From: Megalonaias nervosa
Taxonomy: Eukaryota > Mollusca > Bivalvia > Unionida > Unionidae
DNA: 64,000 bases
Assembly (NCBI GenBank): GCA_016617855.1
Contig: JAECUM010016856.1
Span: 1 to 64,000, forward strand
Direction: 5' to 3'
Shown here: positions 11,572-23,171 of the stretch, in pieces
Layout of the letters: each line of letters starts with the position of its first letter
Numbering within the stretch: position 1 is the stretch's first letter
Notes under the pieces: generated by a model
Seen by the model: only the letters and a program-made list of their open reading frames with translations
Database searches by the model: none
What the model was told of the DNA's origin: nothing
Translations under genes and position numbers: made by a program

Positions 11572-12007
11572 TTAGAAGATGTTCAGTAAATATCTACCAT
11601 TATAAACCATTAACCTGTTTAAAACGACGGGCACGACTTGATGAGGCGCCGCTAATAACCTTGACACGGCGTTAAGTACAGTATGTACTTGTAGACCACA
11701 TATTGGTAGATCCGTTATTATCTGTGTTGGTAATGTTGAATATCAGATTGGAGTGCTTCGCACTCGCTAGATGATCCATTGTAAAAATTCTCTCGGTGGC
11801 GGAATCTGTACGAATCGAAATAAACAACACCATGTGGATCAACCGCCAATAGAACCCAATGAGTACCTGGACCAGAACTGGCTTCGAGATTAATGATACC
11901 ATTTTCAACACGATTTCGTTTTTCCGGTAACTGATAACGCATGAAAACACCTCTATGTTTTTTATGTTTAATCGTCGAGCAGTGTCAAGTAAATCAAACC
12001 TGGACAT
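11572..12007 (-). pseudogene. adenain-like cysteine protease, frameshifted
   Basis: Maturation protease of the adenovirus/Polinton C5 type, which cleaves capsid precursor proteins. The start ATG is at 12007. The first 24 or so codons (FDLLDTARRLNIKNIEV) match the family's N-terminal helix. A frame change near 11940 leads into the core: MRYQLPEKRNRVENGIINL, then GTHWVLL with the catalytic His and VYFDSY with the acidic partner. A second change near 11760 leads to LPICGLQ, the usual position of the catalytic Cys, with a stop at 11572-11574. About 145 codons remain against about 200 usual. All three catalytic positions are visible but in different frames, so no active enzyme is made. Confidence 0.82.
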
Positions 12008-13557
12008 GGGGAGCTTTAACGAAGAGTCCCGGGCAGTCTCAGACCTTGTGTAACAAGATAACCGAGATGGATTTCGGATTTACAACAGAACACTTTTGAT
12101 GGTGACACAAATACAATCTTTATTGATGTATGACTTCAATGAGAAAAGAATATTGATAATACGTGCGTGTATAAGATCCAAATATTGGACAAATTAACAT
12201 GTAATCTGCACGAACCTAAATATGCAACAAATATAAATACAAATAAATGACCTTACACAGTACAAGGACAAAGGTGAACGATTCACAATAATTTCATACG
12301 ATGAAAAGAATGAAAAGAATGACGTGTTGTACTCAAATAGTACAAATGATGTATTCACTCAAATAGTGAAAACTGACGTATTTTACTCAAATAGTAAAAT
12401 GATGAATTGACTGGAAAGATATCATACAAAAATATCTTTACACTTCCAAAACCCTGGGTATAACAAAACCCCAAAATTAGTCAACGGCTAAAATATTACA
12501 TGCATGGAGTAACACAAAACACTCCCGTCAATATTACACTTGGGCTACCAGTCACACTGGTCAATCAAGCAAGCATCATTATAGGTAGTCACCGACCACC
12601 ATTCAATTCCTTGGTCAATCAAGCAATGAGCGCCCGCCAATCCGGTCAGCAACGCCCGATCACCTGCAACACGACCAGCAACACTGTTCACTCATTCTAC
12701 GGCTGCTATGGTTCAGCTTTGCAGCTGCTATGGTCGACTTCTTATGGTTAGCTCTGTAGCTGGTACCACGTCGACTACGATCAGCATGGATCACTCTGAT
12801 CAGCTGGATCACTCCGATCAGCTGAAAATACATTTAACACCGTGTACTATGCATGACACGGGCATATACGATAACTTGTAATGACGTTATATACAGTAAG
12901 TTATACAAATTACATTATCGGTACAACATTACAAAATAATAAACAGGTTCAGAAGTGAACCTGTGTCCAACAAGATTCCTATCGTACTAAACGTTTCTTG
13001 ATGAAATGCAACTTTATATTGCTAATTTAAATCTCTTGCTAAGTCACAAACAAGAATAGAAAATACCTGCGTTATACTACGCAAGCCAACGCAACATTGA
13101 AAACGTAGAAAAATAAACGTGGTAGTACAATAGCTATAACTTACAATATACATAAGAAATAACATACATAAGAAATTAACAAATAACTTACATAACTCTA
13201 CAGCTGAAGATGTGCAAGTCCCTAAGTAGACTGCTTTACTGACAAGACGTTCCGTAATGTTAAGATATCGACTTACGGTGAGGCATTTATACCGTCTATG
13301 CGCTGGAAGAATTCGGTTTTTCCTATCGAAAGCACTTCGCACGTGCGGCATAGGATGAACGGAACTCACTGTTTCGAAATATTGTACAATATACATAAAT
13401 CACCCTCGGTATCGTTGTACACAAGAAACGAAACCCGAGTACATGTATTTAATAAATAATGGGATTTATACAGTTCCGTGACACCTTGACCATATCACGT
13501 TCCTGGTAATCTTAGACCCCGTCGCTTTCTTTTGTGCGGTCTTTAGTCCTTGTCCTG
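12008..13557. other. 1.55 kb of the provirus with no recognisable gene
   Basis: It lies between the protease and the LT-x-x-Q gene, where a capsid or packaging gene would fit. It holds short imperfect repeats: ctcaaatagt three times at 12335-12396, and gatcactctgatcagctgg / gatcactccgatcagctga near 12788-12823. A GTGACAC motif stands near each edge (12101 and 13480). The minus frame 13396-13022 resembles nothing I know. It could be a later insertion replacing a gene, but I cannot define ends. Confidence 0.4.
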
Positions 13558-13913
13558 TTATTTTTTCCAGTGCCATGCCGGCAGCTTTCCAATGGCACCA
13601 AGTGCAGCTGTTTTGCAACAGCTGGAGCTGCTGTGGAAATCAGCGCTGGTATCGCAGCTAAAAGTGGAAATATGCCGCCGGTCTTTGCTGTATCGCTGAT
13701 CGCATTCCCAGAAAGATCAAGTCAAACGCCAGTTTTTGATTTCTTGACGTCATTGTAGTGTTTGAGCTGACGCTCTGTCAGCGATAATTTATTCGGTCCT
13801 TGCAACGCCGTTGATTTCAGAGATATTTTTGCCCCAGAAATCTTCTTTAATGCTGATTGCAAATTTTTAATCTGACCCGGTGTCAGAGTAACACTGACGT
13901 GATGATATGACAT
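13558..13913 (-). pseudogene. small LT-x-x-Q / hydrophobic virion protein, broken
   Basis: Starts at the ATG at 13913. The N-terminal part has a basic, repeated pattern, VSVTLTPGQIKNL then KLSLTERQLKH, which I associate with short proteins of Polinton/adintovirus-like elements in invertebrates. After an in-frame TGA at 13720-13722 the frame continues with GGIFPLLAAIPAL, an Ala-rich hydrophobic stretch, then after one frame change a basic end (WHWKK) and stop at 13558-13560. A short hydrophobic segment between basic parts suggests a membrane-active or core protein, comparable to adenoviral pX/pVI; that comparison is inference. It is adjacent to and downstream of the capsid gene on the same strand. 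Confidence 0.6.
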
Positions 13914-13930
13914 GATAACATCATGAATGT

Positions 13931-14008
13931 TCTAATTACATGTTTGGAAAATGCTTACATGTTTGGAAAACTCTTCCATGTTTGGAAAACTTTTACATGT
14001 TTTCAACG
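13931..14008. repeat. short tandem repeat between two virion genes
   Basis: Four imperfect copies of acatgtttggaaaa spaced about 20 bases lie between the capsid gene stop and the start of the next gene. They could be a local expansion or a regulatory array; nothing distinguishes these. Confidence 0.7.
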
Positions 14009-14063
14009 AGAGCATCAACGACTCTCATTCGTCCGCCAACACTTCAAGCAACATTGTTTTGTC

Positions 14064-15352
14064 CTACAATATAACAGCGATTGCTTTGTAACCACCAGGA
14101 CTAACCGGTATGTCATTAACAGTAGTTCGCATGTGAATATCAACAACAGATTGTCTGAACAAATCGAAGCAGTTCCGAAGAAAAGTAATAGATTGGATAC
14201 AAGGTTGAGAAATCATGCTGACATATCTGCAAACCAGAATCAACATTCTAATCACGCCCCATGAATCTCATCAGATTTTGATACGCCCGTGCTACGTTGT
14301 TTTGTTCGAAACTCAGTATTATGTCTTGGGATGGTTCCTGATGTCCATTTATTCTTAATGAAATCGTAGATACTGCTAATCTGTCAAACACCGCTGGGTT
14401 TCTTTCTTGATTTTCTAATCTTGTGTTACCTTGAAACACAACGAATATATCTCGTGGTGCTGAAATTCCCCGTGAGATGCTATCTGCCATGCAAATATAT
14501 TTGCTGCGATCGTAACTGAGTATGTTGTCATTGTCAGCCACAACAACGTTGACTTACAACCACTATCCATGAACGATAACAACCGCGCGTCTTCTGTTAC
14601 TGATGAAGTTAATGTTGGCATCCACAACGCAAGTTTTATTAGTCTTACTTTACCAGCTGCTGAAGCATTATCTCGCCAGACTGCATCGTTGTCAGTCGAA
14701 CTAACTCAACCGTATGTTTGGCCCCAAAGATAACTTTACTAACATGTCTGCAGAAACCGAAGACATGTGACAGCGGTATCACACGGCTGAATCTTCCTTG
14801 AGCATCAATTTGAGATCGTCGTGCTGCAAATCCTAGGTTAAATTATGGATTGCCGCCATGGACTACCGGGGCTACGTCGGCGTCAGTGTTGTTGGCACGG
14901 TTTCTTAGTCGGCTCATCTCATACTGTGTATTGTCAGGAGATGGTCAGTAATATCCTTTGAGAACATCACTGATAGACCAGCAGACCTTGAATAATAATC
15001 GGAATATCTTCAAAGACCGAGTATCATCGGAGCCACATCGACGTCGTTGTGACATACTTCGATTTGTCTCTCAATCAGATACACGGCACTTTTAAATAAC
15101 GCCATAATACCATTATTAACAAATCCGCATTTGTCATCTGCAGCGTATGGAGTATTGTTATCTTTCCAACGTCTACCCTGAACTTCAATAAATGCCTCGG
15201 CGAGTAGAAATTACTTGGATGTATCTTGGACTTATAGTTCCTTGGTTTGGTTCTCGTGCTTCATAAGAATAATATTGATAATCACGCATATACTCATCCT
15301 TGAGTACTGGTGCATCCATGTCAAATTCGGGATCAGACACACTCTTGAACAT
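14064..15352 (-). pseudogene. double-jelly-roll major capsid protein, frameshifted
   Basis: Hexon-type capsid protein, as in adintoviruses and Polintons. The ATG is at 15352; the N-terminus leads to DYQYYSYEAREPN, the conserved entry strand. After a change near 15200 comes AEAFIEVQGRRW and FVNNGIMALFKSA. Further on are IPLSHVFGFC, then LWMPTLTSSVTEDARLLSF (the W-x-MP-x-V..LL pattern between the two jelly rolls), IFVVFQGNTR, LRINGHQEP, ARAYQNLMRFMG, and finally VVDIHMRTTVNDIP with a stop at 14064-14066. The roughly 430-codon length fits the family. At least five frame changes or stops break it. The order of motifs, all in place, makes the family call secure. Confidence 0.88.
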
Positions 15353-15401
15353 TTTATTATATTCGCTGTTGTCTAAAACGATGTTCTAACACTGATCAAT
15401 A

Positions 15402-15845
15402 TTACCGACGACGACGGGCCAGACCACTACCTGCTATTAGGTTTGCGGTTATCTTTTCTTCCATCTCGGCTACGGTTTGATTTGCCAAAGATGGTCCACC
15501 AGCTAATTCTTTCAACCGCTCATTTGCTGACTGATATATTATTTTGCTGACACTTGCTGGCATCACTTCGGTGCTGGGCAGTTTTATTGGAATGCTTGCA
15601 TTAGAATGCTTTGCATTCTGCTGTGGTTTTCGTCGTACTAATCGTGCGAGTCTGTCTTTTATCGCCAAGAATGCTTTTCCATCAACATCATCAACTGTGC
15701 CAATACCCTTATCACGAACAACTTCGATGGCTTTCATGCTTTATTATTTTGCAATCGGGATGGCTTTTGGGACTATCCTTCTCAATAAACCTTGAATAAC
15801 ATCGACGAGTCCATATCCGTATATAGCTCTATAAACCGGTAATCA
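15402..15845 (-). pseudogene. pX/pVI-like minor capsid protein, broken
   Basis: The intact part (15737-15402, 111 codons) contains AIEVVRDKGIGTVDDVDGKA, a Lys/Arg-rich middle and an RRRR end. Upstream, before two stops at 15741-15746, the coding trace reads YRAIYGYGLVDVIQGLLRR and PKAIPIAK. The order is Gly-Tyr-Gly-Leu, an amphipathic helix, a basic linker and then a V-RD-x-G block, which is how I recognise the small internal (pX/pVI-like) protein of Polinton/adintovirus elements, thought to line the capsid and disturb membranes. It lies between the lysine-tract gene and the capsid gene, on their strand. Confidence 0.62.
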
Positions 15846-15918
15846 TGAATTTATCACGCTGACGTTTTCAGGGCAATGTGTATAATCATGTAATTTTTTT
15901 TATCGCCGACCTAATTGA

Positions 15919-16678
15919 TCATTCACTGTAGTAATCTTCGGTAATTTCATCGTTCAGTGCTCGATATAAGCTACTGTCCATGACGCCACCGGTAAATAAA
16001 CGTTGACAAATAGCAGCTACTTCATTGATGATTTCGTGGGAATTGTTGCCAGCTCGTCTTCCACCAATCAGAATTTCCAGTCGATCAACACCAGCGAGGA
16101 TGTTATTGGGACAAAGTTTACCTTGAATCACCGGTGATACAGGGATCACATTACCACCTTGTTTTTTTTTTTTTTTTTTTTTTTTACGAAGTCGATCACG
16201 AGTGGCAAGGCCACTTCCAGTTGCTTCGCCTTGCTCAGTACGAGGTGGTCTTAATGGTGATTGTTTGGAGAATGATATATCTCCAGGTAATGGCGTTTTC
16301 CTTGCTTCTCTGACTTGTTTCTGAAAATCTTCAAATTTATCCTGATATTTACAGCTGATTTGACTTATACCATGGTACTTCCGAAACACGAAACGAGTCC
16401 AGTTTTTTGGAGAACATTAGCGGTCTCTGGATCTAATAGGTCACGACGAGCTGGATATCGTGTTTCAGTAGCCGCTATGTTGTTTTCTCGAAGTATTTTA
16501 CTTCCTTCTTTGGTAAATTGGGCAGGTGTTTTTTTTTTAACGAGTTCTGTTTCTGGTGCAACAAGATCCCATTAATCACCTACGTCATGAAGGAGTTGAT
16601 CGATACCCTCAATTGCTTGCTGTATTTCTTCCTGTAATTGTGGTTGAACAGCAGCTATTTCAGAATGAAGCAATCGTT

Positions 16679-16712
<34 letters not shown>

Positions 16713-16949
16713 TCATTTTCCAGTTGTTTTAGCGATTTTTCCAGCGACGGAAGAAAATATTTTTGTGGCTTTTGTGACTGGTTTAAATAACTGCTCTGTA
16801 CCGTCTGTGAATTCCACTAGAGTTTTCTGGCGTTGTTGTAGTTGCTGTTTGATAGAATCACGAACTGGAATATATTTCTTAATTGCGTTAAGTCCCTGTC
16901 GAGCTAATTTAGCTGTATGAGATTCTATGACCAGCACAGAATCACTCAT
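15919..16949 (-). pseudogene. virion-gene-block protein with lysine tracts, broken
   Basis: First gene of the minus-strand block, about 340 codons. The ATG at 16949 coincides with the inner end of the right terminal repeat. Frame 1 (to 16713) is basic and helical. Then come a T27-30 tract (16681-16711) that would encode poly-Lys, an acidic helical part (about 16575-16680) and LLDPETANVLQKTG. From 16389 the frame runs to 15919 with a second tract (16159-16185, KKKKKKKK) and a C-terminal part LAGVDRLEILIGGRRAGNNS..INEVAAICQRLF ending DEITEDYYSE. The AGN..NE pattern recurs in a small Polinton protein of unknown role. The long A/T tracts are probably expansions, and one may be a frameshift source. 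Confidence 0.55.
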
Positions 16950-17339
16950 TATTATTACTACTACAACGATTTAATTACAGACCACTGGTCAGTTTACGAA
17001 AAAGTTTTCAGCATGCACAGTAACGTATTTTTTTTTCAGTTACGGCAAATTGCAGAAATTTCAATTCGACACACAATTTAGACATTGCCCAGGTGACGTG
17101 TCAAGCCAGCCAAATATACCTGTGACAAATTGATCGCTAATAATATACACGGGGTTTCCCACACTCAGCAAAATCGATGCCTGTTATGATAATTGATTAG
17201 GAATGATTTAAAATGCTCAGATACTTAAATTCTCTGTTTAATGCATGTACACCAATTTTGATCTGTAAGTGCGAATGTACTGATATAACAGCACAGCTGG
17301 TATAGATCATGTAAATTATTTTAGCCATATATTCTTAAT

Positions 17340-17450
17340 AGAGACAGGGACCTAGTGGTTAAGGCGTACAAACAATCTTTCGATCAACCTGTGGAAACTT
17401 ACCTCACGTTCGATGCCAGGAATACTCGACTGACATATTGTTGGCGTAAA
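17340..17450 (+). repeat. tRNA-like SINE head inside the terminal repeat
   Basis: A-box-like acctagtggttaaggcg at 17350-17366 and B-box-like gttcgatgccag at 17408-17419 have tRNA spacing. The left arm holds the inverted counterpart (about 3980-4075) with a decayed B box. Both arms share it, so it was in the element before the arms diverged. Confidence 0.6.
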
Positions 17451-17619
17451 AAAAAAAATTGTTTATAATTGTGGGTATGTGTGCCTGCGAGGCATCGAAA
17501 AAAGATAAATATCATTAAATGGGTAATTGTAAACTTGTAAAGTCTGACCCAGGTGCACTTGCGTGGGCCCCTCCCAAACCCCAAAAAGGATGTTCATTTT
17601 ATAGCACCTGGAGTTCACT

Positions 17620-17650
17620 TAGGGTGTGTGTGTGTGTGTGTGTGTGTGCT
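17620..17650. repeat. (GT)n microsatellite in the right arm
   Basis: About 14 GT units; absent from the left arm at the matching place, so it expanded after the arms separated. Confidence 0.95.
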
Positions 17651-18061
17651 TGATTAAAAAATTAAAATTCAGCCTTGACAGCCCTCTGAATCTTTAACAT
17701 TTCCTTTTGCACTTAATGATTCACACACAAATGGAAACAAAAGCCAATAACAATTACCCAAGAAAGTCATTCAACAGATATTCAACATCTATCAACATGG
17801 TTGCAGTCATTTCCTTTTGCTCAGATTAATAAATCAGCATTGCCATAGGCAAAATCAACAATCTTACAAGCCTCGGATTGACCTTTAAATAATTAATGAG
17901 TCTCTTGGCTGAAAACAGCATTTTTCTAAAATGTCAGATTACGAAAATGGGGCATATTTTTTTTGGGGGGGTAACCCCAAAAGCTGATGCAATTTTTGGG
18001 GTCAGTCTACCTCCTCCTGGTGCTATTCATGTAATTGTGACTACCATTTTATTTTTAGACT

Positions 18062-18329
18062 GCAGGGCCATATTATCCAATTGGAACAGCAGACACCCTG
18101 CCAAGGCCTAAGAAAACTAAGGGCCTACAAAATATGTTTTGTCCATTCTTTTTCCTTCTAAGATAAAAACTGTATGAAAGATATTTTCTTGAATAAATAT
18201 ATAGTGTTAATGACCATGCTACTGAAAAATATATACACATAGAGGCAGTCATATCCAAAATGTATCCACTAAAAGGTCTTCAAAACAGAAGTGCCCAGGT
18301 CCTAAAAGGACCTTAATCCAGCCCTGCAT
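18062..18329. mobile_element. MITE-like element next to the provirus
   Basis: Ends are near-inverted: cagggccatatta at the left, and cagggctggatta on the reverse strand at the right (18316-18328). CAGGG-type ends suggest a hAT-derived non-autonomous element of about 270 bases, but I see no matching 8-base target duplication. It starts about 30 bases outside the provirus end. Confidence 0.5.
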
Positions 18330-20730
18330 TGAAATGTATTTACGTTTGTTTGTTTGAAAATGAAAAGACATTGTATTTAATTGTATCTACTCTGTAACTA
18401 ATCTGCAACTCCTACTATAATATCAATATTTAAAGCAACCTGAACCTGCGTTTCTCAATAAATAAACTACCAAGGCAATTTTAATGTCTCTTTCAGACTT
18501 TGACATACATGAGTGGTGATGAGTCTTCAGTTTCAACTTTCAAGTGATATATGTGTTAGTGGAAGTTCTGTTTGAACATAAAAGAAAACGGACTAAAAAA
18601 AACCTTCATTTGTAACAATACAACACAAGTAAACTGAATAAGAGGTTCAGAATGTTTGTGCCACTCAAAAGGGTTTGCAGAATGAAAGAATCAATCTTCT
18701 GATCCTTGAGATGAAATGCTCATGTTGAACAGTGATTGTATGGTCCCTTCTGTCAAGATATCTTCGTCCCAATGTCTTTGTGATGTGTTCAAGTTCTGTG
18801 CAAGTTAAGCAAATGGAAATATAAAAAATGATGTTCGATTCAGATGTTTTGTGTGCTGAAACCATAACTTGCTTTATTGAAAGTATGTTGTTTCTCGTAC
18901 CTTATTAATTTATGTACTTTATGTATTTTTTCTAAAGTCCCAAACTCTTGTGATATACAATATTTCGGCAATACAGATTCAGTTATTGTCAGCAGCATGG
19001 CTTAAAGAAAAACAAATACGGGAGAAATTGATTTAACTTTTATAATTGTTGTGTAGGTTTTTATATATACTACGTTAAACTTTAAAAAATATAGATAAAA
19101 AATAATAAAAAATTACTACTCATAAATTGTGATTGGGCCAGAAAGAGAAAGCAATCTGTCTTCTCAAATACAGCTTATAACAACCATGGCAAAATTGTCT
19201 CCCCTAGTGAATGCCATTTACCACTGGCGTTTGGTCCTATTACTAAATTTGGAAAACACAGTGTCAATCAAATATAAATCATGTAATTTAAATAATCTGA
19301 CCATGGAATCATGTTCTTGTGCAAAAACAAACAAAATCCACTATAAGTGAAGTGTATGAATGTTTTCCATGACACGAGCCTCCTAAAATAAACAGATTTA
19401 TCAAATCCTAATGTAGGCAATGCTTGTGTGTATGAGTGTGTGTACATGTGTGCTCACACATCAACATTGCAAGGTCGTATCGAATGGCTTATTTACACAT
19501 TAACACTGAGATGACTGCAGCAAATAGTTGTGTATTATTTATAAAGTAAAAAGAAATAAATAATGGCAGCTGTCATTCTGAAAGTGGTATGTGAACATGA
19601 TTATTTCACACCACTAAGTAATTTATACACAAGTTAGTCATTAAGACCTCTCAAAGTTGATGTGTCATTAAGTCTAAAGATAAGACATCTCAAAGTCATG
19701 GTGTAAAAAGGTCATAAGACAGGACTTTCCATTGTCAATGGGTACTTATGTGATCCAAGGCCTTTTGATGCTGTTATGTCAGCAAGCTGTATTTTGTAGA
19801 GAGGATAAAATTTCAGTGCTGTTGAGATATATCCTTTGACATATTTAATTTCATTTTAAGATGTACTGAAAATGTGTGATGATTTCTATTCTTGAATTTT
19901 TTACTCTTAGGTTGTTGGAATACTATGGTCTTAAATTAGTTAACAGCAAAAGCAAAAACCAAGTTTAATAAAACTCAACACGTAACTTAATTCTCTAAGT
20001 TATAAAATGAAAATTTCTGGGGAAATTACAGTATTGTGAATCAAATCTAAACTAATCCTAAAAGTTATATTACAACTTGAAAAGTGTTCCAAATGAATTT
20101 CAGGTCATGATTGTGCTGAGGTACCAATAGCCTTGAATGTGCTTAAGTGCCAACAGTTTTGACATATCACAATGGCATTGTTAAGAAGGTCTTTGAATGA
20201 ATTCACAATAATCCCCATTTCTTAGTCCAAACAGTCATATGAGCACTTTGTAATTCCAATAATTGATTTCAATAAATTGTTCCTCTCAAAATAAAATTAT
20301 TTAACTAAATTGTTCCTCTCAAATAAAATCTGAACACAACAGAAAATTCTTCTTCTGACTGAAAATAAAATAGAAGAAATAGGAATCTGAATAATTGTTC
20401 TTTGCTCTCCTTGCTCTCCTGAATGCAGGACAATGCACGCTGGACAAAAGAGCACACCTTTAGCTCACTTGGTTTTATGGTCAATTGGACTTAATAAAAA
20501 AAAAATATAGATGAAATATCCAAAACAATGACTATTTTTTGAAATTTTGTGCATGCCAAGTAGGAATGAAACTGCAAATAACTGAATAGCAGAAAACTAT
20601 TAAACAATGTACACTCATTTTCGTGGGGTACTAATCTGATTGCATATCTTTGGGTTCCTTTGAATCATGGACTGAATCATCTAAGAGCCATCTCATGTGG
20701 CTACGAGCAACTAATGTCTGAGACAAAAAG
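18330..20730. other. intergenic, no gene seen
   Basis: AT-rich. A short direct repeat (aaattgttcctctcaaa) occurs at about 20274 and 20308. No open frame resembles a known protein. Confidence 0.55.
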
Positions 20731-20739
20731 ACCAGGGCC

Positions 20740-21560
20740 TGAATGTCAAGACCATGATCAAACAATTGTTGTTAAACATCTGGTCTTCATCCAAAGGTCA
20801 ATGCATGTCGCATAATGAATTATCTTGCTTCATGACAATTCATTCACTGTATGATAAATTCCATCAGGACATGTCAGAAATAAAGGTAAGTATTTATTAA
20901 TGCAAATTTTCAATGACTGTGACCTTGAACCCAGGTCAATGGGATCAGCAGTTATATTGTACAATAAACTGTCATGGTCTGATAATGATTCATCCAAAGT
21001 ATGAAGAAAATCTTAGGACATAGAAAGCAAACACATGTACAAAACTTTAACCAAAATCTCAAAGCTCATTTCCTATCAGTGTGGCCTTGACCCTACATTC
21101 AATAAGGTGAGCAAGTATCACAGAATAAATTCTTTCTGGTTCATAATGATCCACCCCATGTCTGAAGAATGTCCAACAAGGAATTTAAGAAATGTAAGCA
21201 AATGAAAAACCTTTAACCAAAATCTTAAAATAATTTTCTATGATTGTGAACTTTACCCCAGCGTCAAAGTAGAAAAGACATGCCACAGAATGAATTGTAA
21301 GACCTCATTAAGATTTATTACAAGTATACAAAAACTCTTCAGGTATAGGAATGATATACAAAGAAAACACCTTGAACCAAAATCTTAGAGCAAATTTTCT
21401 ATGATTAAGACCTTGACCAAATGTAAATGAGCAAGCAATCATAACACAGAATGAATTGTTTGAAGCAACATAATGATTCATGCAAAGAATTTTGAGAATC
21501 TATCAAGGGGTATATGCAACTGAGAAACTTCAGCCAAAATCTTAACAATTTGTTGATGCA
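20740..21560. repeat. degenerate tandem repeat, about 140-150 base unit
   Basis: Five to six diverged copies, each with a ccttgaccc/aaggtca-type block, aataatgattcatccaaagt, gaaaatct and accaaaatctcaaagc. The same unit, inverted, forms the array at 50620-51130. Confidence 0.65.
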
Positions 21561-22858
21561 ACCAACACAGGTAAATAACTGCTATGCCTCATTTCCCACT
21601 AAACATGGGTTAGATAAAAATGTCCTCAACACAAACCCAAAGGTAAGCAGAAATCACTGAATCACGAAATACAGTTTTCATGATTACTGTATTATTTCTT
21701 ATTATGTGTCATGTGAGTCCATAAACATAAAAACGTAAGTTATGTGGCTCTGTGTGTAAAATTGAACATGAAAATGACCCAAATGAAATCTCTAAAGTGA
21801 GTGTTGATGCTGGGGGGGGGGGGGGCAGACAGAGGAACATAAAGATGTAAATCATCAATCCATAAAGCTGGAATTCATTAGCAATCTGGAAAAAATTGAA
21901 AATAGTATAGTACTTGTAAGTTATGTCTGTAATCAATGAACCAGGGCTCAAATTAGTGTGCAAATAGCAATCCAAATTACTTGTTGGGTTGAGGCATCAT
22001 CAGTTTTAAGCACAAGTGACTCCCCTTTCTGCCTTCAGTTTTAGAAATGACCAAGGGAAAAAAAGCAAACAGACGTGCATATATGCCGTTTATGGTTATA
22101 CTTCACACCAGCAGCACTCCTTCTTACATTACATGCAAGTGCTCCACAATCTTCAGTCACAGTACATGGTCTAGAACTAATCATCATGCATGCAACATTT
22201 GTATTTTTTTTACCAGTTACCTTGACAATTTTGATTTAAAAATCAATTTGCCTCTTTCTCACCCAAATTATAAGCTATCCACACACATTGGTGAAGGTTG
22301 ATGGTCAAGAACTTGTGAAGAAACCACTTTTCTGTCATAGTGATATTGATCTTCAACCTTTTTTAATCCCAAAATCCATAGGCTTGTTCCTTACTTAAAG
22401 TGCATGTCATCCACAAAGTTAAGTCAGGGTTTGTGATGTTCAATGTTCCTGTGCAGAAACCATTTTTCTTCCATCTCTGTGATCGTAACCTGTTCATTCC
22501 AAAGATGGTAAGTTTTGCCTATAACTGCAAGTCATAACAATATATCCTCTGATTTTTTGGCAGGCATATAAAAGAGATCAAATCTTACAACAATTTTATA
22601 AAATGATTATATTTGCTTTCTTCAAAACCCTTGCATTTATTTATTCACAATTATTGGATATTGCTAAAATTGCTTCAACTGTTTCAAAATTATCATGAGC
22701 AGTTATGTTTGTAAACTGTACTGCATTATAATTTACTTTTTAAATTTCAAAATTGAACTAAATCATGAATGATAATTTATTATATTGAGGACTTTACTGA
22801 AAATTTCCTTCTTTTCACAACAGTTACATGTATACATATTCCATACCGAAAAATAAAT
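21561..22858. other. intergenic, no gene seen
   Basis: AT-rich with a G12 run at 21813-21824. No coding or repeat structure I can name. Confidence 0.5.
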
Positions 22859-23171
22859 GTGGTTTTTTTTTTGCTTTTAATGTAGCTTTAACATTTTTAG
22901 TCATATCGCTATGATGTCTGCAGTGTGGCAGTTTATAGTGATGTCTTGCAATGGGGTATCATACCACAGACATGTAGAACGATGTCCAACTCTGTCACAT
23001 TATCCTAACACCAGACTGACCAGTCCTAACACTAACCTCTTAAAGCTCAGTGCCAAGTGAGGCAGCTGCTAGTACTATTTTTATAAGCTTTTGGTATGAC
23101 TTGGCTGGGGTTCAAACCAGTGACTTCCTGCATCTGTGGCAGACACTCTAACCACTTAAGCCACCAGTGGT
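22859..23171 (-). repeat. tRNA-derived SINE, family A, copy 2
   Basis: Body shared with the other family A copies. The tRNA-like head is at the right end, with a B box in ggggttcaaaccag. Target duplication: cgaaaaataaat at 22847-22858 and cgaaaaacaaat at 23172-23183. Confidence 0.88.

Larger units (their letters stand above)
3403..18028. mobile_element. Polinton/Maverick-like provirus, degenerate
   Basis: A 14.6 kb element between inverted repeats of about 1.07 kb. Seen inside: an rve integrase, an adenain-like protease, a double-jelly-roll capsid protein with adintovirus/Polinton-type motifs, a pX-like minor protein, a short LT-x-x-Q protein, a tail-fibre-like protein and a long polymerase/helicase/HNH gene. 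Replication genes lie on the plus strand; integrase and virion genes lie on the minus strand, so the helicase and integrase ends converge at 9265/9281. An FtsK-like ATPase and a penton protein were not found. All large genes have frameshifts or stops, and the two arms differ visibly (roughly 80-90% alike by eye), so this is an old, inactive copy. The outer ends are uncertain by about 20 bases and no target-site duplication could be fixed. Confidence 0.9.
16943..18028 (-). repeat. right terminal inverted repeat of the provirus
   Basis: Inverted counterpart of 3403-4469. It contains caattcgacacacaattta (17062 onward), tgacgtgtcaagccagcc, attcaacatctatcaacatgg (about 17780), atcttacaagcctcgg (about 17860) and gcaatttttgggg with the outer caccaggagg block on the reverse strand. 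It differs from the left arm by many substitutions and a (GT)n run at 17622-17648. It carries a tRNA-like stretch (17347-17425). Confidence 0.88.

Noticed and set aside
12100..13490. Solo LTR or whole retroelement in the provirus gap
   Set aside because: GTGACAC occurs at both edges, but no matching target duplication or terminal pair could be shown.
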